A DNA stretch of 64,000 bases, taken from positions 28,267,819 to 28,331,818 of the forward strand of contig NC_061868.1 in the NCBI RefSeq assembly GCF_907164915.1, written 5' to 3'. The notes beneath the pieces are model-generated. The model did no database searches and had not been told where the DNA came from. It saw only the letters and a list, made by a program, of their open reading frames with translations. The DNA comes from Impatiens glandulifera (Eukaryota > Streptophyta > Magnoliopsida > Ericales > Balsaminaceae). Of this stretch, positions 11,920 through 24,200 are shown one piece after another. Made by a program: the position numbers and the translations under genes. Position 1 is the first letter of the stretch. Each line of letters starts with the position of its first letter.

Positions 11920-13690
11920 TAGATGTACAGTCTAACTCATCGGAGTTAGACGTGTAGTCTAATGAATGCATAGAATTAGACGTATAGTCTAACTCATCGA
12001 AGTTAGACGTGTAGTCTAATGAATGCATAGAATTAGACTTACAGTCTAACTAATCGGAGTTAGACGTGTAGTCTAATGAATGCATAGAATTAGACGTACA
12101 GTCTAACTCATCGTAATTAGACGTGTAGTCTAATGAATGTATAGAATTAGACGTAAGTCTAATATACACGGAATTAGACGTAAGTCTAATATACACGGAA
12201 TTAGACGTAAGTCTAATATACACGGAATTAGACGTAAGTCTAATGTATTCGAAATTAGACGTACAATCTAACTCAGCGAAGTTAGATGTGTAGTCTAATA
12301 GACTTGTAATTAGACGGATGGTCTAATAGATATTCGGAATTAGACGTACAGTCTAACTCATCGGAGTTATACGTGTAGTCGAATATATTTGCAATTAGAC
12401 GGATAGTCTAATATGTGCGGAATTAGACGTGCAGTCTAACTCAGTGGAGTTAGACGTGCATTCTAATAGAAAGTGAAAGTTAGACGTGAGTTTAACTCCT
12501 TCAGACAAGTCTGAGGTAGAATCGGAATTAGACGTGTAGTCTAACTCAGTGGAGTTAGACGTACAGTCTAATGGTTATTGTATAATTAGACGTGTAGTCT
12601 AATTAGTGAAAGTTAGACGTAAGTCTAACTCCTTCAAACAAGTCTGAGGTAGAACCGGAATTAGACGTGTAGTCTAACTCAGTGGAGTTAGACGTACAGT
12701 CTAATGGTTATTGAATAATTAGACGTGTAGTCTAATTAGTGAAAGTTAGACGTGAGTCTAACTCCTTCAGACAAGTCTGAGGTAGAACCAGAATTAGACG
12801 TGTAGTCTAACTCAGTGGAGTTAGACGTATAGTCTAATGGTTATTTGATAATTAGACGTGTAGTCTAATTAGTGAAAGTTAGACGTGAGTCTAACTCCTT
12901 CAGACAAGTCTGAGGTAGAACCGGAATTAGACGTGCAGTCTAACTCAGTGGAGTTAGACGTGCAGTCTAATGGTTATTTGATAATTAGACGTGTAGTCTA
13001 ATTAGTGAAAGTTAGACGTGAGTCTAACTCCTTCAGACAAGTCTGAGGTAGAACCGGAATTAGACGTGGTAGTCTAACTCAGTGGAGTTAGACGTACAGT
13101 CTAATGGTTATTGTATAATTAGACGTGTAGTCTAATTAGTGAAAGTTAGACGTAAGTCTAACTCCTTCAAACAAGTCTGAGGTAGAACCGGAATTAGACG
13201 TGTAGTCTAACTCAGTGGAGTTAGACGTACAGTCTAATGGTTATTGAATAATTAGACGTGTAGTCTAATTAGTGAAAGTTAGACGTGAGTCTAACTCCTT
13301 CAGACAAGTCTGAGGTAGAACCAGAATTAGACGTGTAGTCTAACTCAGTGGAGTTAGACGTATAGTCTAATGGTTATTTGATAATTAGACGTGTAGTCTA
13401 ATTAGTGAAAGTTAGACGTGAGTCTAACTCCTTCAGACAAGTCTGAGGTAGAACCGGAATTAGACGTGCAGTCTAACTCAGTGGAGTTAGACGTGCAGTC
13501 TAATGGTTATTTGATAATTAGACGTGTAGTCTAATTAGTGAAAGTTAGACGTGAGTCTAACTCCTTCAGACAAGTCTGAGGTAGAACCGGAATTAGACGT
13601 GGCAGTCTAACTCAGTGGAATTAGACGTGCAGTCTAATGGTTATTATAATTAGACGTGTAGTCTAATTCTATTAGACTAGGCGGTCTAAT
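11920..13690 (+). repeat. U3 array of TTAGAC...GTCTAA palindromes
   Basis: Dozens of units of the form TTAGACGTGTAGTCTAA (6-bp arms TTAGAC/GTCTAA, spacer 4-6 bp) are joined by short linkers. From 11930 to about 12500 the linkers vary (GAATGCATAGAA, ATACACGGAA). From about 12510 to 13640 the units form a regular monomer of about 133 bp. Many units contain ACGTG or ACGTA cores. The array lies upstream of the likely promoter of the LTR. Confidence 0.93.
12510..13640 (+). repeat. Higher-order repeat: 133-bp monomers in two 533-bp tetramers
   Basis: Each monomer includes CTAACTCAGTGGAGTTAGAC, a TGGTTATT variable block and the AGACAAGTCTGAGGTAGAA block. The variable words TTGTATAATT (12578), TTGAATAATT (12711) and two TTTGATAATT recur in the same order 533 bp later (13111, 13244 and so on). 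Even the CTTCAAACAAG variant keeps its place. Eight monomers therefore form a tandem duplication of a four-monomer block, a sign of recent unequal exchange. Confidence 0.92.
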
Positions 13691-14634
13691 AGACTCGGTT
13701 ATTAGAAGGAGATGTTTGATTTCATTAGACTGATTTTCACAATCCGTCTAACTGAAATACGTCTAATGCTCAGCTTAAGTAGTTTGCTTGAAGCTAGCAT
13801 TTCACCTACCCATGTGCGATAGTTGTACTCTACTCCTGCTCCACTTTCTAGTGAAGATTAGTACAACAGCTATATGCAACCAACCAAGGAATGCCACGTA
13901 AGAGAATTTTCCTCACATTACTTGTTTTGCAGGTACATTCCTGATGGAATATTCGGCGCACTACCAGTGGTGTACGGTCATGATCCTTGTGCTCAGAACC
14001 TGCTGTGTACAATGGAGGCTTTCCAATGGAAGAGTGCCACATATTATTCTAAAAGATTCGACCGTTAGCTCCTTCTCAGTATTTAACAAATTTAAAGGAC
14101 AGCGGACAATCAACCTTAACAAGAAGAACTGCTAACCTTACGAACTTGTCGATCTTTGAGAATTCAAGCTTTTGAATATTCATACTGTGAAGCTGTTTTC
14201 TGATTGTACTGTGTGTGAATCAAGAGAGAGCTAGAATCAAAACACCTTTAATTGAGTGATATTCTTCATCTTGTAATTGAACAAAAGTGTTATGTTCAAT
14301 AGTGAGCTAAGTGTGTGTAAACTGTATTTGATTCGAATCATATTATAGTGAATCCTTCCGGTGGTTGGAAGAAGGGGTGACGTAGGAGAGTTTCTCCGAA
14401 CATCCATAAACAAACTGCTGTGTTATTTCATTTGTCATCTTTTCATATTTCATCTTGTGCTTCAAACCCAAGTAAACAATTCCGCCTTGAATCTGTTTCA
14501 AGTGTTTACAAGTGTTTGCGTAGAATAGAAAGCGAATTAAATCCTTAACAGGATTTCTTTCAAACCGTTTTTCATAAGCCTTCATCCTTAGCCAGACCCC
14601 CATCTCTATCGATAAAGCCAATCCTATCAGATTG

Positions 14635-15005
14635 TCAAGAATCTTGACAATCTGAAAGTCACATCTTCATGCGCAACTTCTTGAGATCTCTTGAACTGAT
14701 TGTCAAGAATCTTCATCGTCTGAAAGTCGCATCTTCATGCGCAACTTTCTTGAGATTTCTTGAATCGATTGTCAAGAATCTATATCTCAAAAAGTCACAT
14801 TTTCATGCGCATCGTCCCTAAAGATTTATTGAACATTCTTGTCAAAGAATCTTCTTGTTTTAGAATGCCGCATTTTCATGCGCATCATCCCTCAAGATCT
14901 CTTCAACCCATTTGTCAAAATCTTCCATATTTCAGAAAGTCGCATATTCATGCGAATCATTCCTTAGGAGTTCTTGAATTCCTTTGTCAAGACTCCTATT
15001 CCTTT
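14635..15005. repeat. Tandem repeat, unit about 64 bp (right part, more diverged)
   Basis: Units of GATTGTCAAGAATCTTCATC..., AAAGTCGCATCTTCATGCGCAACTT and CTTGAGATCTCTTGAA continue the 10920-11749 array beyond the solo LTR. The units drift progressively toward 15005. Confidence 0.85.
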
Positions 15006-15780
15006 AGTGCAGGTAACTCATTTCCTCACTCTATTGTTTCATCTTTAATTGTTCCTTGAAGGTTCGCGTCTCTTCATCTCCAAGTGTTATTTTATCTTCT
15101 CTTATGTTCCGTGCAGGTAACTCATTTCCTATTTGACAAAAGTGATATGTTATCTCATGGGGGCTTAGGACATGTAGAATATGCTTTCATCCAAAAGTCG
15201 TACGGAGATTCTACATGATTATTGTATTTTTTTCCAATCGTGCCATTTATCTCTGAGTTTTTCGTACTTGAATGCTATCAAAATACTTAATTTTCCATCT
15301 ATGGTTATTTTGATGTCTGTCTAGATCGGTAATGTGACATTTATTTCAATTATGAGTCTAACCATGGATCTGCATCTAGATGATTTTTTTGTGAAGTCAA
15401 TGTCTTTAATCAGGTCATATTCACATCATTCATTTGTTATCATTAGTTGATTGTCATATTCACCCGATTGTCAATCACCCATGCATACCATATTATGCAT
15501 TCATGGTTGATATATTTTGTTGTATTATCAAAGTATGGCTTGATTTATCTAAACTTTATTGAGAAATTTAAATCACTAGATGAGAAACCTTCAGAATAAT
15601 TCACTAGAAAAAAAGTCTTCTATTCTAGCGATAAATAAAGTAGAGAGAAAGTCATTCCAAATAGTAAATAATATTTTAATCAAATTTCACCGTTTAATAA
15701 TAATTCAGGTTTGAATTTAGTGTAAATTTTATTTGATTTACCAAATTCTTTTATCAAAATTAGTTTAAAAATTGAACAGC
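15006..15780. other. No gene recognised
   Basis: Two copies of GTGCAGGTAACTCATTTCCT occur at about 15008 and 15112, which suggests a local duplication. There are no coding similarities. The 3' part probably belongs to the decayed Copia that follows. Confidence 0.4.
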
Positions 15781-16686
15781 TTCGAGAATATGTTCCTTAG
15801 TCATGTTCCTTCTAAAATCCTTCAATTTTAAACTTATCTATCACCTACTACCATTCCCACACTAAAATTGTTTTTTCAACTCTTCCTCATTTGTTCACAT
15901 TCACTCTCAACAAAGCAAACTCAATCATAAATCTATTAAATGCTTATTTATTGGATATTTTCCATTTCAAAAAGATATCAATGTTTCTCTCATACGAGGA
16001 AAACGTAAACCTAACCTTCCTTGAGAATCAACTGTATTTTCCAGCTTATTCAGAGGGAATAATCTAGAAGAATATCAACTCACAATGGTATCTTCTCCCA
16101 TTGTTGAGTCGATACATACATCTACTCCTCATTCATTCACCTCTCTCATTCCTCCTCGTTCATCTTCAGATTACATTCCTTCTCGTCTATGTATAATTCA
16201 ACTCAAGAGGATCACTCATGTATTTAACTTGATCATAATCCTAGTTTATTGATGATAATTTTATTGATTTCCTATTGCTTGGAGAAAAGGGAGGAGAACT
16301 TGTACGCAACATCCAATCGATAACATTTTCTCATATGAAAGTCTATTACCACATTAAGCTTGTCTTTCCACTCATGATAATATACAAGTTTCTACTAATG
16401 TTGAAAGAAGCTATATTAAATGGAATTTAGTTCGTTTGTGATTTTCCATCTAGTAAAAAGGAAATTGGATGCAAGTGTTTTCAAAGTGAAAAACAATAAC
16501 AATGGAACGATAGAATGATTCAAAGCACGATGTGTAGCAAAATTGTTCTCTCAATCATATGGTATATACTATCAAGAGACGTTTGTTCCCGTGGCAAGAC
16601 TAAATACCATCACAATCTTATTGTCTTTAACATCTTGCAAAGGTTGGTCTTTGTATCAACTAGATGTTAAAAATATCTTTCTATAA

Positions 16687-17154
16687 GACCATCTCCATCT
16701 CCAACCGAGTTGCATATCCATACCTAAAATGGGATTTTGTCTCCAACCGAGCTGCAAAACATATACCCAAAATGGGATTTCTCATTTTCTCTTTACAAAG
16801 CACGCATAAATGCGGTTCTAACATAATTTTTTTATTATTTACATTTTAGTCCTTAAATCTTTATTTAATTAATTTTATATATTAAACTTATTTATATAAT
16901 TAATTTATATAAGTTATTTATATTTTAATTTATTTATATTTTAATTTGTTTATATATTTTATTTGTTTATATTTTAATTTGTTTATATTTTTATTTTTAT
17001 CCTATATTTTATATTAAATTTATTTATATAATTATTAATTTAATTTATATAATTTAATTCATTAATATAATATTTTTTATATAATATAAATTTATAATAA
17101 TGTTCCAGATTTATAATAATGTTCAAAATTTTTATAATAATATTAAAAAATTAC

Positions 17155-17189
<35 letters not shown>

Positions 17190-17578
17190 TATAATAATTA
17201 TAAATATTACAAAATACATTACAATAATACACAAAATACAAATACAATAATACACAAAATATAAAATTATCTCCTTTTTATTTGTACGAATAATTTTTTA
17301 TTTCAATCTCATATGTATTTTTTTTGTGTTTGTGTATTGTAATTTTTGAATTTTTATAATTAAGTTTAAAATAATTAAAAGATATTATAATATTGTGGTG
17401 TAATTTTTAAGTTTGTAAAATATATGAGATAATATTAAAAAGTGGATGTAAAGAAGAATATTATAATAATATTCTTTTGGGCTTGAGAATATATTTTTTG
17501 GTTAGAGAAGAATTACTGTTTGATGTGACATTTACAATAAAATGAGTTTAAAAATAGATTTTTCGATTGAAGTTGGTC
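16687..17578. mobile_element. PIF/Harbinger-like MITE (892 bp) in the Copia RT
   Basis: It is flanked by TAA at 16684-16686 and 17579-17581. Removing the insert joins two parts of one Copia RT (LDVKNIFL and GDLEEYVYM). The ends are GACCATCTCCATCTCC and, inverted, GACCAACTTCAATCG, both of the GACCA(T)CTCCAACC type common in plant Tourist-like MITEs. It is very AT-rich with no coding capacity and contains a (TA)n tract at about 17161-17186. Confidence 0.82.
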
Positions 17579-18457
17579 TAAGGAGACTTGGAAGAATATG
17601 TATATATGGATATTCTATCAGGTTTGAACTCTAAGTCACGAGAAACTAAAATTTGTAGACTTCACAAATCATTATATGACATACAAAAACGTTCATGTGA
17701 TGATTTGATAAGTTCATAAATCAGTCATAAATTCATGATACTTGTAAAGTTAATATGATTATGCGTTCAATAAAATTATGATAAGAAAATAACAATTTTA
17801 ATTGTATATGTTAATGATATTATTTGTTAGTTGATGATAAGATAGAACGGATAGATTTGACAAATATGTTATCACGAGAATTCAAACAAAAGATCATAGA
17901 CATCCCAAGTTCTTCATTGGTACGTAAATAGCTCAATCATCTAAATGTATTTTCATGTGCCAACGAAATACTCTTTAACTACCAACCAACTGACACTTCT
18001 ATGAATCCCTACAACAAGATTGAATCTAGAAATAATTATATCTTATTAGTTCATAAGAGATATATCAATTATATATTTGTCTCACACACAATTAGACAAT
18101 GGTTTTCTATTAGTGTAGTTAGTCAATTCATGAACAATCCTTCTCAAATTCATCATTTATCGAATCTTGAGGTACATTAAGGGAAGCCTAACTATGAACA
18201 TGGCGAATGTTTCTACAAACTAAGAATCGAGATGTCATTTTATAGTGATGTATATTGGCTGGAGACATTATTGGACAAGAGGTTCACTTCTTGTAAGATG
18301 GAGAAGCAACAAGTAATTAGTTCTGTCCTAATGTGGTGTTGACTCACTCTTAGATTATGCGAGGGTATAATATAGGCTCTCAAAATTTTGAAAGAAATTG
18401 GGATTATTGATAACACCGGAATTAAACTCTATAGGGACAATCTTGCGGCTAATAATA

Positions 18458-18729
18458 CGTAGAATTATTCTGGAAGAAAAATAATTCTAAGAATGAAATC
18501 TTGAGAAAATCAGCAGCAAATCAATCAATTAGACTAATTGATTTGTAATCAAACAATTAGACTAATTGATTTGCTAATTGGCCGTTGATTATCAATTACA
18601 TGATTTTACTATTTAATTATTTCCTTTTCTGCAAATGTAATTTTACTATTTAAGCACTAGATGTCTTATGTAAGAATAACAACAAAAATACAAGAAATAA
18701 AGTTTATCTCTTTTCTTCATTTTTCTACA
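18458..18729 (+). repeat. 5' LTR (272 bp) of the short-LTR Copia
   Basis: The first base pair reads CG instead of TG; the end is CTACA next to the PBS. It contains two copies of a 21-bp palindrome (AATCAATTAG-A-CTAATTGATT, first at 18523-18543). Confidence 0.85.
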
Positions 18730-19614
18730 TGGTATTAGAGCGGGATTTTTCATCTTGAAGAAACCGACTCACAATTTTCCGCTGCCTCCTCCAATGGTGG
18801 AAATAGCCATTGGAGGAGAACTCAAATGATTCTATAATCTCATATTTCTCTAAAATTATTTATCAAAAATCTCAGTGCGTTTTTTATAGTTTAGTCGAAT
18901 CTGTATCGAGCATCGTCTTCGTGTCTCGGCAGATTTAATTTTTCTCCTTTTTTTTTGGCAAGCATCGTCTTCATGTCTCGACAGATTTCTTCCAACATTT
19001 CCATCTCCTCGACAACATCCTCTCCACTCTCATAGTTGCCCAATGTCTTTCCTATTAGGTGGTTAACATTCTAATCAAAGCTCTTCCAAGTCGATTTGAG
19101 GAAGTATGTGGCAAGTTGGGCAATCCCAGCATCTATTACCCAACTTGAGGGGAGTGTAGAATTATCTTGGAAGAAAAATAATTCCAAGAATAGAATGTTG
19201 AGAAAGTCAGCAATCAATTAGACTAATTGATTTGTAAATCAATCAATTAGACTAATTGATTTGTTAATTAGCCGTTGATTATCAATTACATGATTTTACT
19301 ATTTAATTAAAAAAAAAAAGATTTCTTCCAACATTTAATCTGTTAAAAAATTATCACTTTTCACTTCAAGAGCTGAGCCAAGAGCCAAGAGCCACTCCTC
19401 TAACTAAGTGAATCATGATTTTTGAATCAGTCAAATTGAAAGAATGTCATCAACAATTCATCGGCAACACCCTCTTCAATCTCTGTCAAGACTCTATTAC
19501 ACTCCTCTACGTTACATCCCGCAATCAGGTGGCTGACATACATACCAAGCCGACTCGAGAAAGTTTGTGGCAAGTTGGGTAGTCTCAACATCTACTACCC
19601 AACTTGAGGGGGAG

Positions 19615-19887
19615 TGTAGAATTATTCTGGAAGAAAAATAATTTTAAGAATGGAATGTTGAGAAAATCAGCAGCAAATCAATCAATTAGACTAATTGATT
19701 TGTAAATCAATCAATTAGACTAATTGATTTGCTAATTGGCCGTTGATTATCAATTACATGATTTTACTATTTAATTATTTCTTTTTCTGCAAATGTAATT
19801 TTACTATTTAAGCACTAGATGTCTTATGTAAGAATAACAACAAAAACACAAGAAATAAAATTTCTCTATTTTCTTTATTTTTCTACA
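19615..19887 (+). repeat. 3' LTR (273 bp) of the short-LTR Copia
   Basis: It starts TGTAGAATTATTCTGG and ends TTTTTCTACA, closely matching the 18458 LTR and including both AATCAATTAG palindromes. The TAATA target duplication follows. Confidence 0.88.
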
Positions 19888-20171
19888 TAATATTATCAAG
19901 GACCATGACAAACAAAGCACATTAAAATGGATAGACACTTCGTTTCTTAAAGAACAATAGGATGTTGAACTCGTCTATACATTTCAACCCAATTTCAAAT
20001 TATTACCGAAGAGACACTTGAAAACTTGTGTACCAAGTTAGGATGCAAACTATTATTATAATTTGAAAACTTATGTATCAAGTTAAGACATTTGAAAATT
20101 TGAAGAGAAGTGTGAATATTATTATAATTATTATAATTTTAGTGTGATAATAGGACAATTATTTAACCGTC

Positions 20172-21217
20172 CACTATCCCTACTTTTTATTCTCATTATT
20201 GTATTGTCCACTATCCCTACTTTTTATTCTCATTATTGTATTGTAAATTATACGATAATTTAATTTTAATAAGAAAAGTCAGACTCATTGTCTGTATACA
20301 GTTATCTCCCTAAAAACTCACAAACTCTACATAAAATCTACAAATTGGAGGCAAGATTATTCTACAGAACATGATCTTCCTAAATAATGTTTACATTTGT
20401 AGCTCTTTTACTTCCCATATGTTTAGGAGCCAACCTTCTTTCAGGATGGACTAGATTTTTAAGTTTTTAAGGCATTCTAGAATTTAAGGTCACCTCTTTT
20501 TGAATTTTTTAATAAACAAATTATGAAGTTTCGAAGAAAAAAATCATCTACAACTGTCTGACAAGATTTCATTCTACGGAAACAAATACAGATCAATGTC
20601 TGAAAAGATTTCATTCTACGGAAACAAATACAGATCAATGAGCTGATCGGGCAGGAAATGCGTGAAATGAACTATTCTTCCACTTTAAGATTCAAGAAAA
20701 GGGAGGACAAGTTCTGAATATCAAGAGTTGAGAAAAGAAATTGAGGTGTGCACAGCTAACTGCTGCAAAATAAGCTGCAAAATAATTGTGAGTGAGTGAA
20801 GGAGATAGAGATTGTCATTTAACCTAAAATTTTAAAACATTTATAAATAGTCTATCAACTAAACATATTTATATAAGATGTTATGCCGACAAACCCAAGT
20901 TGGAGCCTCATGTGGGTTAAAGATTTTGAGCCCTTGTACCAAAATATCATATATGTTCAAGCCCCAATTTGGTATTTTGACCAATTAAAAATTACATATG
21001 CACGAATGTCAGCATTACATATTGTTCATTTGCATCTCTTAGAAGTCCAAACAAACTAAATCAAACACTTTCTCAGGTTAATTTTCTCTTCTTGTTTCTA
21101 CGCAAGTGCAGAAACAATTCAATCTCATAAACGTTTTGGCTTTGAAATGTGTGCAGGTATGCTATATGATACAACAAAGGAGCCTAATATACATACTCTG
21201 GTTGAAAGAAAACTCCA
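20172..21217. other. Spacer with two short tandem duplications, downstream of the HDAC gene
   Basis: A 37-bp unit (GTCCACTATCCCTACTTTTT...) is duplicated at 20172-20245. A unit of about 42 bp (AAGATTTCATTCTACGGAAA...) is duplicated at about 20563-20642. No gene is seen. The 3' UTR of the minus-strand HDAC gene should lie at the right end. Confidence 0.7.
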
Positions 21218-24200
21218 CTATATGGTCCTCCCATGCATGTCAATCAATCGTTTATTTGCAAGGTTTGAAATTGAGTCAGCTATTACCCTTGCACTGGATT
21301 TCATATACCCTCCTGAAAGAATAAGGAAATGGTTAAGATGAAACACACATTCAGTTATGACTGCATTTGGAAGCAAGTCAAATAAGACAGAAACACACAT
21401 TCTTACAAATAAGATTGATTACCTGATGTAAGCATGACGATGGGAACTTTTTTCTCTTGAGCAAATCTGAAAACTTTCTCATCCCTTCTTATAATGCCTT
21501 CTGGACTAATCTGTTTGATAAAGAAGAGAACAGAAAATGGTATTGAAGAATAAAGAAAAACAATTATAATAATAAGTAATAATCACCTACAGAAGATTAT
21601 GAACCAAGAATAAACCAAATAAGCATGACTTTGTAAAACAGATGCATTCTGGAATTATGAAGCACATCTACATTTTAGAATAAACCCAAAATAGATGCAA
21701 CCAAATAAGCCTAACGCAGTGGGGATGGGATCACTTAATACATTAGCATTCTGCTAGCAGTACCCTTAAATTGATTACATAGATAAATCTCATGCATAAG
21801 ATTATATTCTTTAGTCATAAACTAACGAGAACTATTGCCCAATGGCGGGATTTCATCATATATGGATGTGCAGAATCATAACTAAGAAGCAAACTAAACC
21901 CTTTTGAAGTGGGTGATTTACTAATTAATGAAAAGAATTATATTATGAACTGATCAATAGGACATAATCTCAGGATACTATAGCATTCACTTTCCTATTG
22001 ACAGATAACTAAAGAACATGTTAACAAGAAAACCGTATTTTTTGGATAAGTAATAAATATTTAACAAGGCGGGCATAAGAATTTTAAGCAAAAAATTGAG
22101 AAAGAAATAACCTTTAATTGACCCAATGGATCCCCATCAAGAATATCTGTGCCTGCATTATATACCACCAATTGGGGGTTATATCTTTCTCCAGCAACCT
22201 AGAATAATATAAAAAGTCCATTATACACCACTTGCAATAATACGGCCAGTTCAAAGACCAGATATGAGAAGGCCAACATTTCTTGTTCTTTCAACTATTA
22301 GAGAAGTATCAAGAGTGAAAATTGAAAGATTAAGAAGGGAAGTATACATGGCTTCAAGGTTAACAGTAAATGCTATTAGTTGTTTCAAGGGCTGTTTGAT
22401 GAGTCAATTACTTTGTGTCGGTTATTGTTGACTGATTTTTCCTGGGATCAAGGCTTTGTGATATTTTGCCTAAAGGTCTGTTAAGTAATTGCTTAAGTAA
22501 TAATTAACAGAAAGGCCTATTTTATTGATTGAATATACTTGGAAGGCTTGTTGACTCTATTCATTATAAGAAATAAAGATTAGTAGGGAACAGTACGGGC
22601 TTAAAGTGAAGATGACTTTGATACATTGTGGAGACTTTCTTGATTTGTTTGATTTGAGTTGAATACAACAAGGCCAGTTTGAATTACAATGGTATACAGT
22701 ATGATCAATTGTTGAGCTGATTTTGGTGAGGCTTGTTTGTTTTGAGGCTGGGTTTTATTTGAAAGCTTGTTTGAACTAGAAAAGAAGGTTTGCTTCTCAA
22801 TACCATGAGTTTCCCCTATCTCTATCCCACCAGAGATACAAGATTCCCAGTGTGCGATGCAATGATGTTAAAAGTTGGATTCTCTATCCCATTACAGATA
22901 CAAGATTCCAGTGTGTGATGGCAATGATGTTAAAGGTTGGATTCGTTCGGCTGAACGGATATTTCACAAGAAAAATACACAACTGGAGAGTCAATTTAAG
23001 ATAACAAGCAATATGTTAAGAGATGCAAGTGAGTGGTTTACATCATTCATTCTTGCAGGAATTATAGAGTTGCGTTGACATGGAAGGAATTTACATAGGC
23101 ATTGAGGAAACACTTCAACCAAACTCCTATGAAAATTTGTACAAAAGTTTTGTTAGATCTAAATTGGAAGGTAGATAAGAAATTTGTGATTAGCCTCGAA
23201 TCAAGAAGAGTAGAATCGAGAAGAACAGAAGCAAGGCAGGACAAATTGAAAGTTTTGTTAGACGGAGTAGCAAATCTCATGAAGAAACTAAGTCTGACAT
23301 ATTCATTGCTGTTGCCTTATGCGGATCTAAAGTTTAAGTCCAAAAACAAAGAAGACAAGAACATGAGATCTTCCGCCGAGCCCCCACTTGAGTAGGATGA
23401 TGCACCCCCTCTCTCAGAAAAAGAGGCGATGTCATTGGTTAAATAATTAAGTTCAAGCATCCTACAAAATGAAGAAGGTGGAGAGATTATTAAGGAAATA
23501 AGTTGAGAAGCTTCGTTAATGTTGCAGCCTACGGAGGATATGGAGTTGGGGATCGGGAAGAAGTGTACGAATGAAAAATCTTCCTCCAAATTAATTATAA
23601 CTGCAAGGCAACTCTCAGATGAGGAGAACGATGAAAAGACACTTGTTGAAGAATTCTTACAAGATGAACCTGAAAGATGACGTTAAGGGAACCTTGTGCA
23701 ATTGACGGTTTTGAAATTAAGGGAGCCTTATTCCCTCTTATCTCACTTCAATCTTCCATTATCACATCTCCTTCTATTAATCTTTTATCCCATCTTATTC
23801 TTGGATTAACCTTGTTATCGGTTTAAGCGTTACAAATTATTCACTATATCAAAATTTCCCTTTTTTACAGCTTTGTAATGGAAGGTATCACAATTATAAA
23901 ATTATGCAAATGACTCCCAATGGTATCATTTCATGTTTTAAAGATGTAACTGTTAATATTGTAGAATCGATTAAAAAAACTAGAGCTCCAGGATTATCTT
24001 CAGACATGTACCTGAAGTGCTTCATCTAACTTTCTCAAGTACTCATTTGTTGCAGTCCCACTCTGATCAAGGTACAGTGATCAAGAAACATTAGAATTAA
24101 ATATCTATAATAATTCAACAAAATTAAGTAATGTATGGATCCATTAATTAAAGTATGTAACTCACCTTCACTGTAACTTCCTGACTAATGTATCTTCTGG

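Larger units (their letters stand above)
11755..14629 (+). mobile_element. Solo LTR (2875 bp) of the TTAGAC-palindrome Copia family
   Basis: It starts TGTTTGGTCAAATTATTTTG and ends CCAATCCTATCA, with a 5-bp GATTG duplication on both sides and no internal region. The 3' part matches the other plus-strand LTRs: the GAATATTCGGCGCACTACCA block, the GAAGATTCGACCGTT-like block, and GGTGGTTGGAAGAAGGGGTGACG. The start matches the nested LTR at 47804. Its unusual length comes from the expanded palindrome array in U3 (11920-13690). Such solo LTRs arise by recombination between the two LTRs of one element. Confidence 0.93.
18458..19887 (+). mobile_element. Internally deleted short-LTR Copia, TSD TAATA
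   Basis: A 5' LTR (18458-18729) is followed directly by the PBS TGGTATTAGAG. A 3' LTR (19615-19887) is preceded by the PPT AACTTGAGGGGGAG. TAATA lies on both sides (18453-18457 and 19888-19892). It sits inside the older Copia RNase H region. Between them is a partial extra LTR (about 19155-19308) with its own PPT-like stretch, and internal sequence starting AGATTTCTTCCAACATT that occurs at both 18985 and 19319. So the inside is a deleted and partly duplicated remnant with no coding region. Confidence 0.88.
15780..20130 (+). pseudogene. Old Copia pol remnant, split by two later insertions
   Basis: Recognisable RT blocks start near 16400: the PSSKKEIG block, then FKVKNNNNGTIE, FKARCVAKLFSQSYGI, ETFVPVARLNTI and LYQLDVKNIFL, up to 16683. 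After the MITE the frame resumes at 17579 with GDLEEYVYMDILSGLNSKS and CRLHKSLYD. The YVNDII block lies near 17800. RNase H-like pieces follow to 18457 (RILRYIKGS, DVYWLETLLDKRFTSCKMEKQQVISS). After the second insertion the end of pol resumes at 19893 (KDHDKQSTLKW, then CTKLGC). There are many stops and frameshifts. The upstream limit is uncertain. Confidence 0.82.

Noticed and set aside
11920..13690. CRISPR-like array of regular repeats
   Set aside because: The units are palindromes with variable linkers inside an LTR of a plant genome; there are no unique equal-length spacers and no cas genes.
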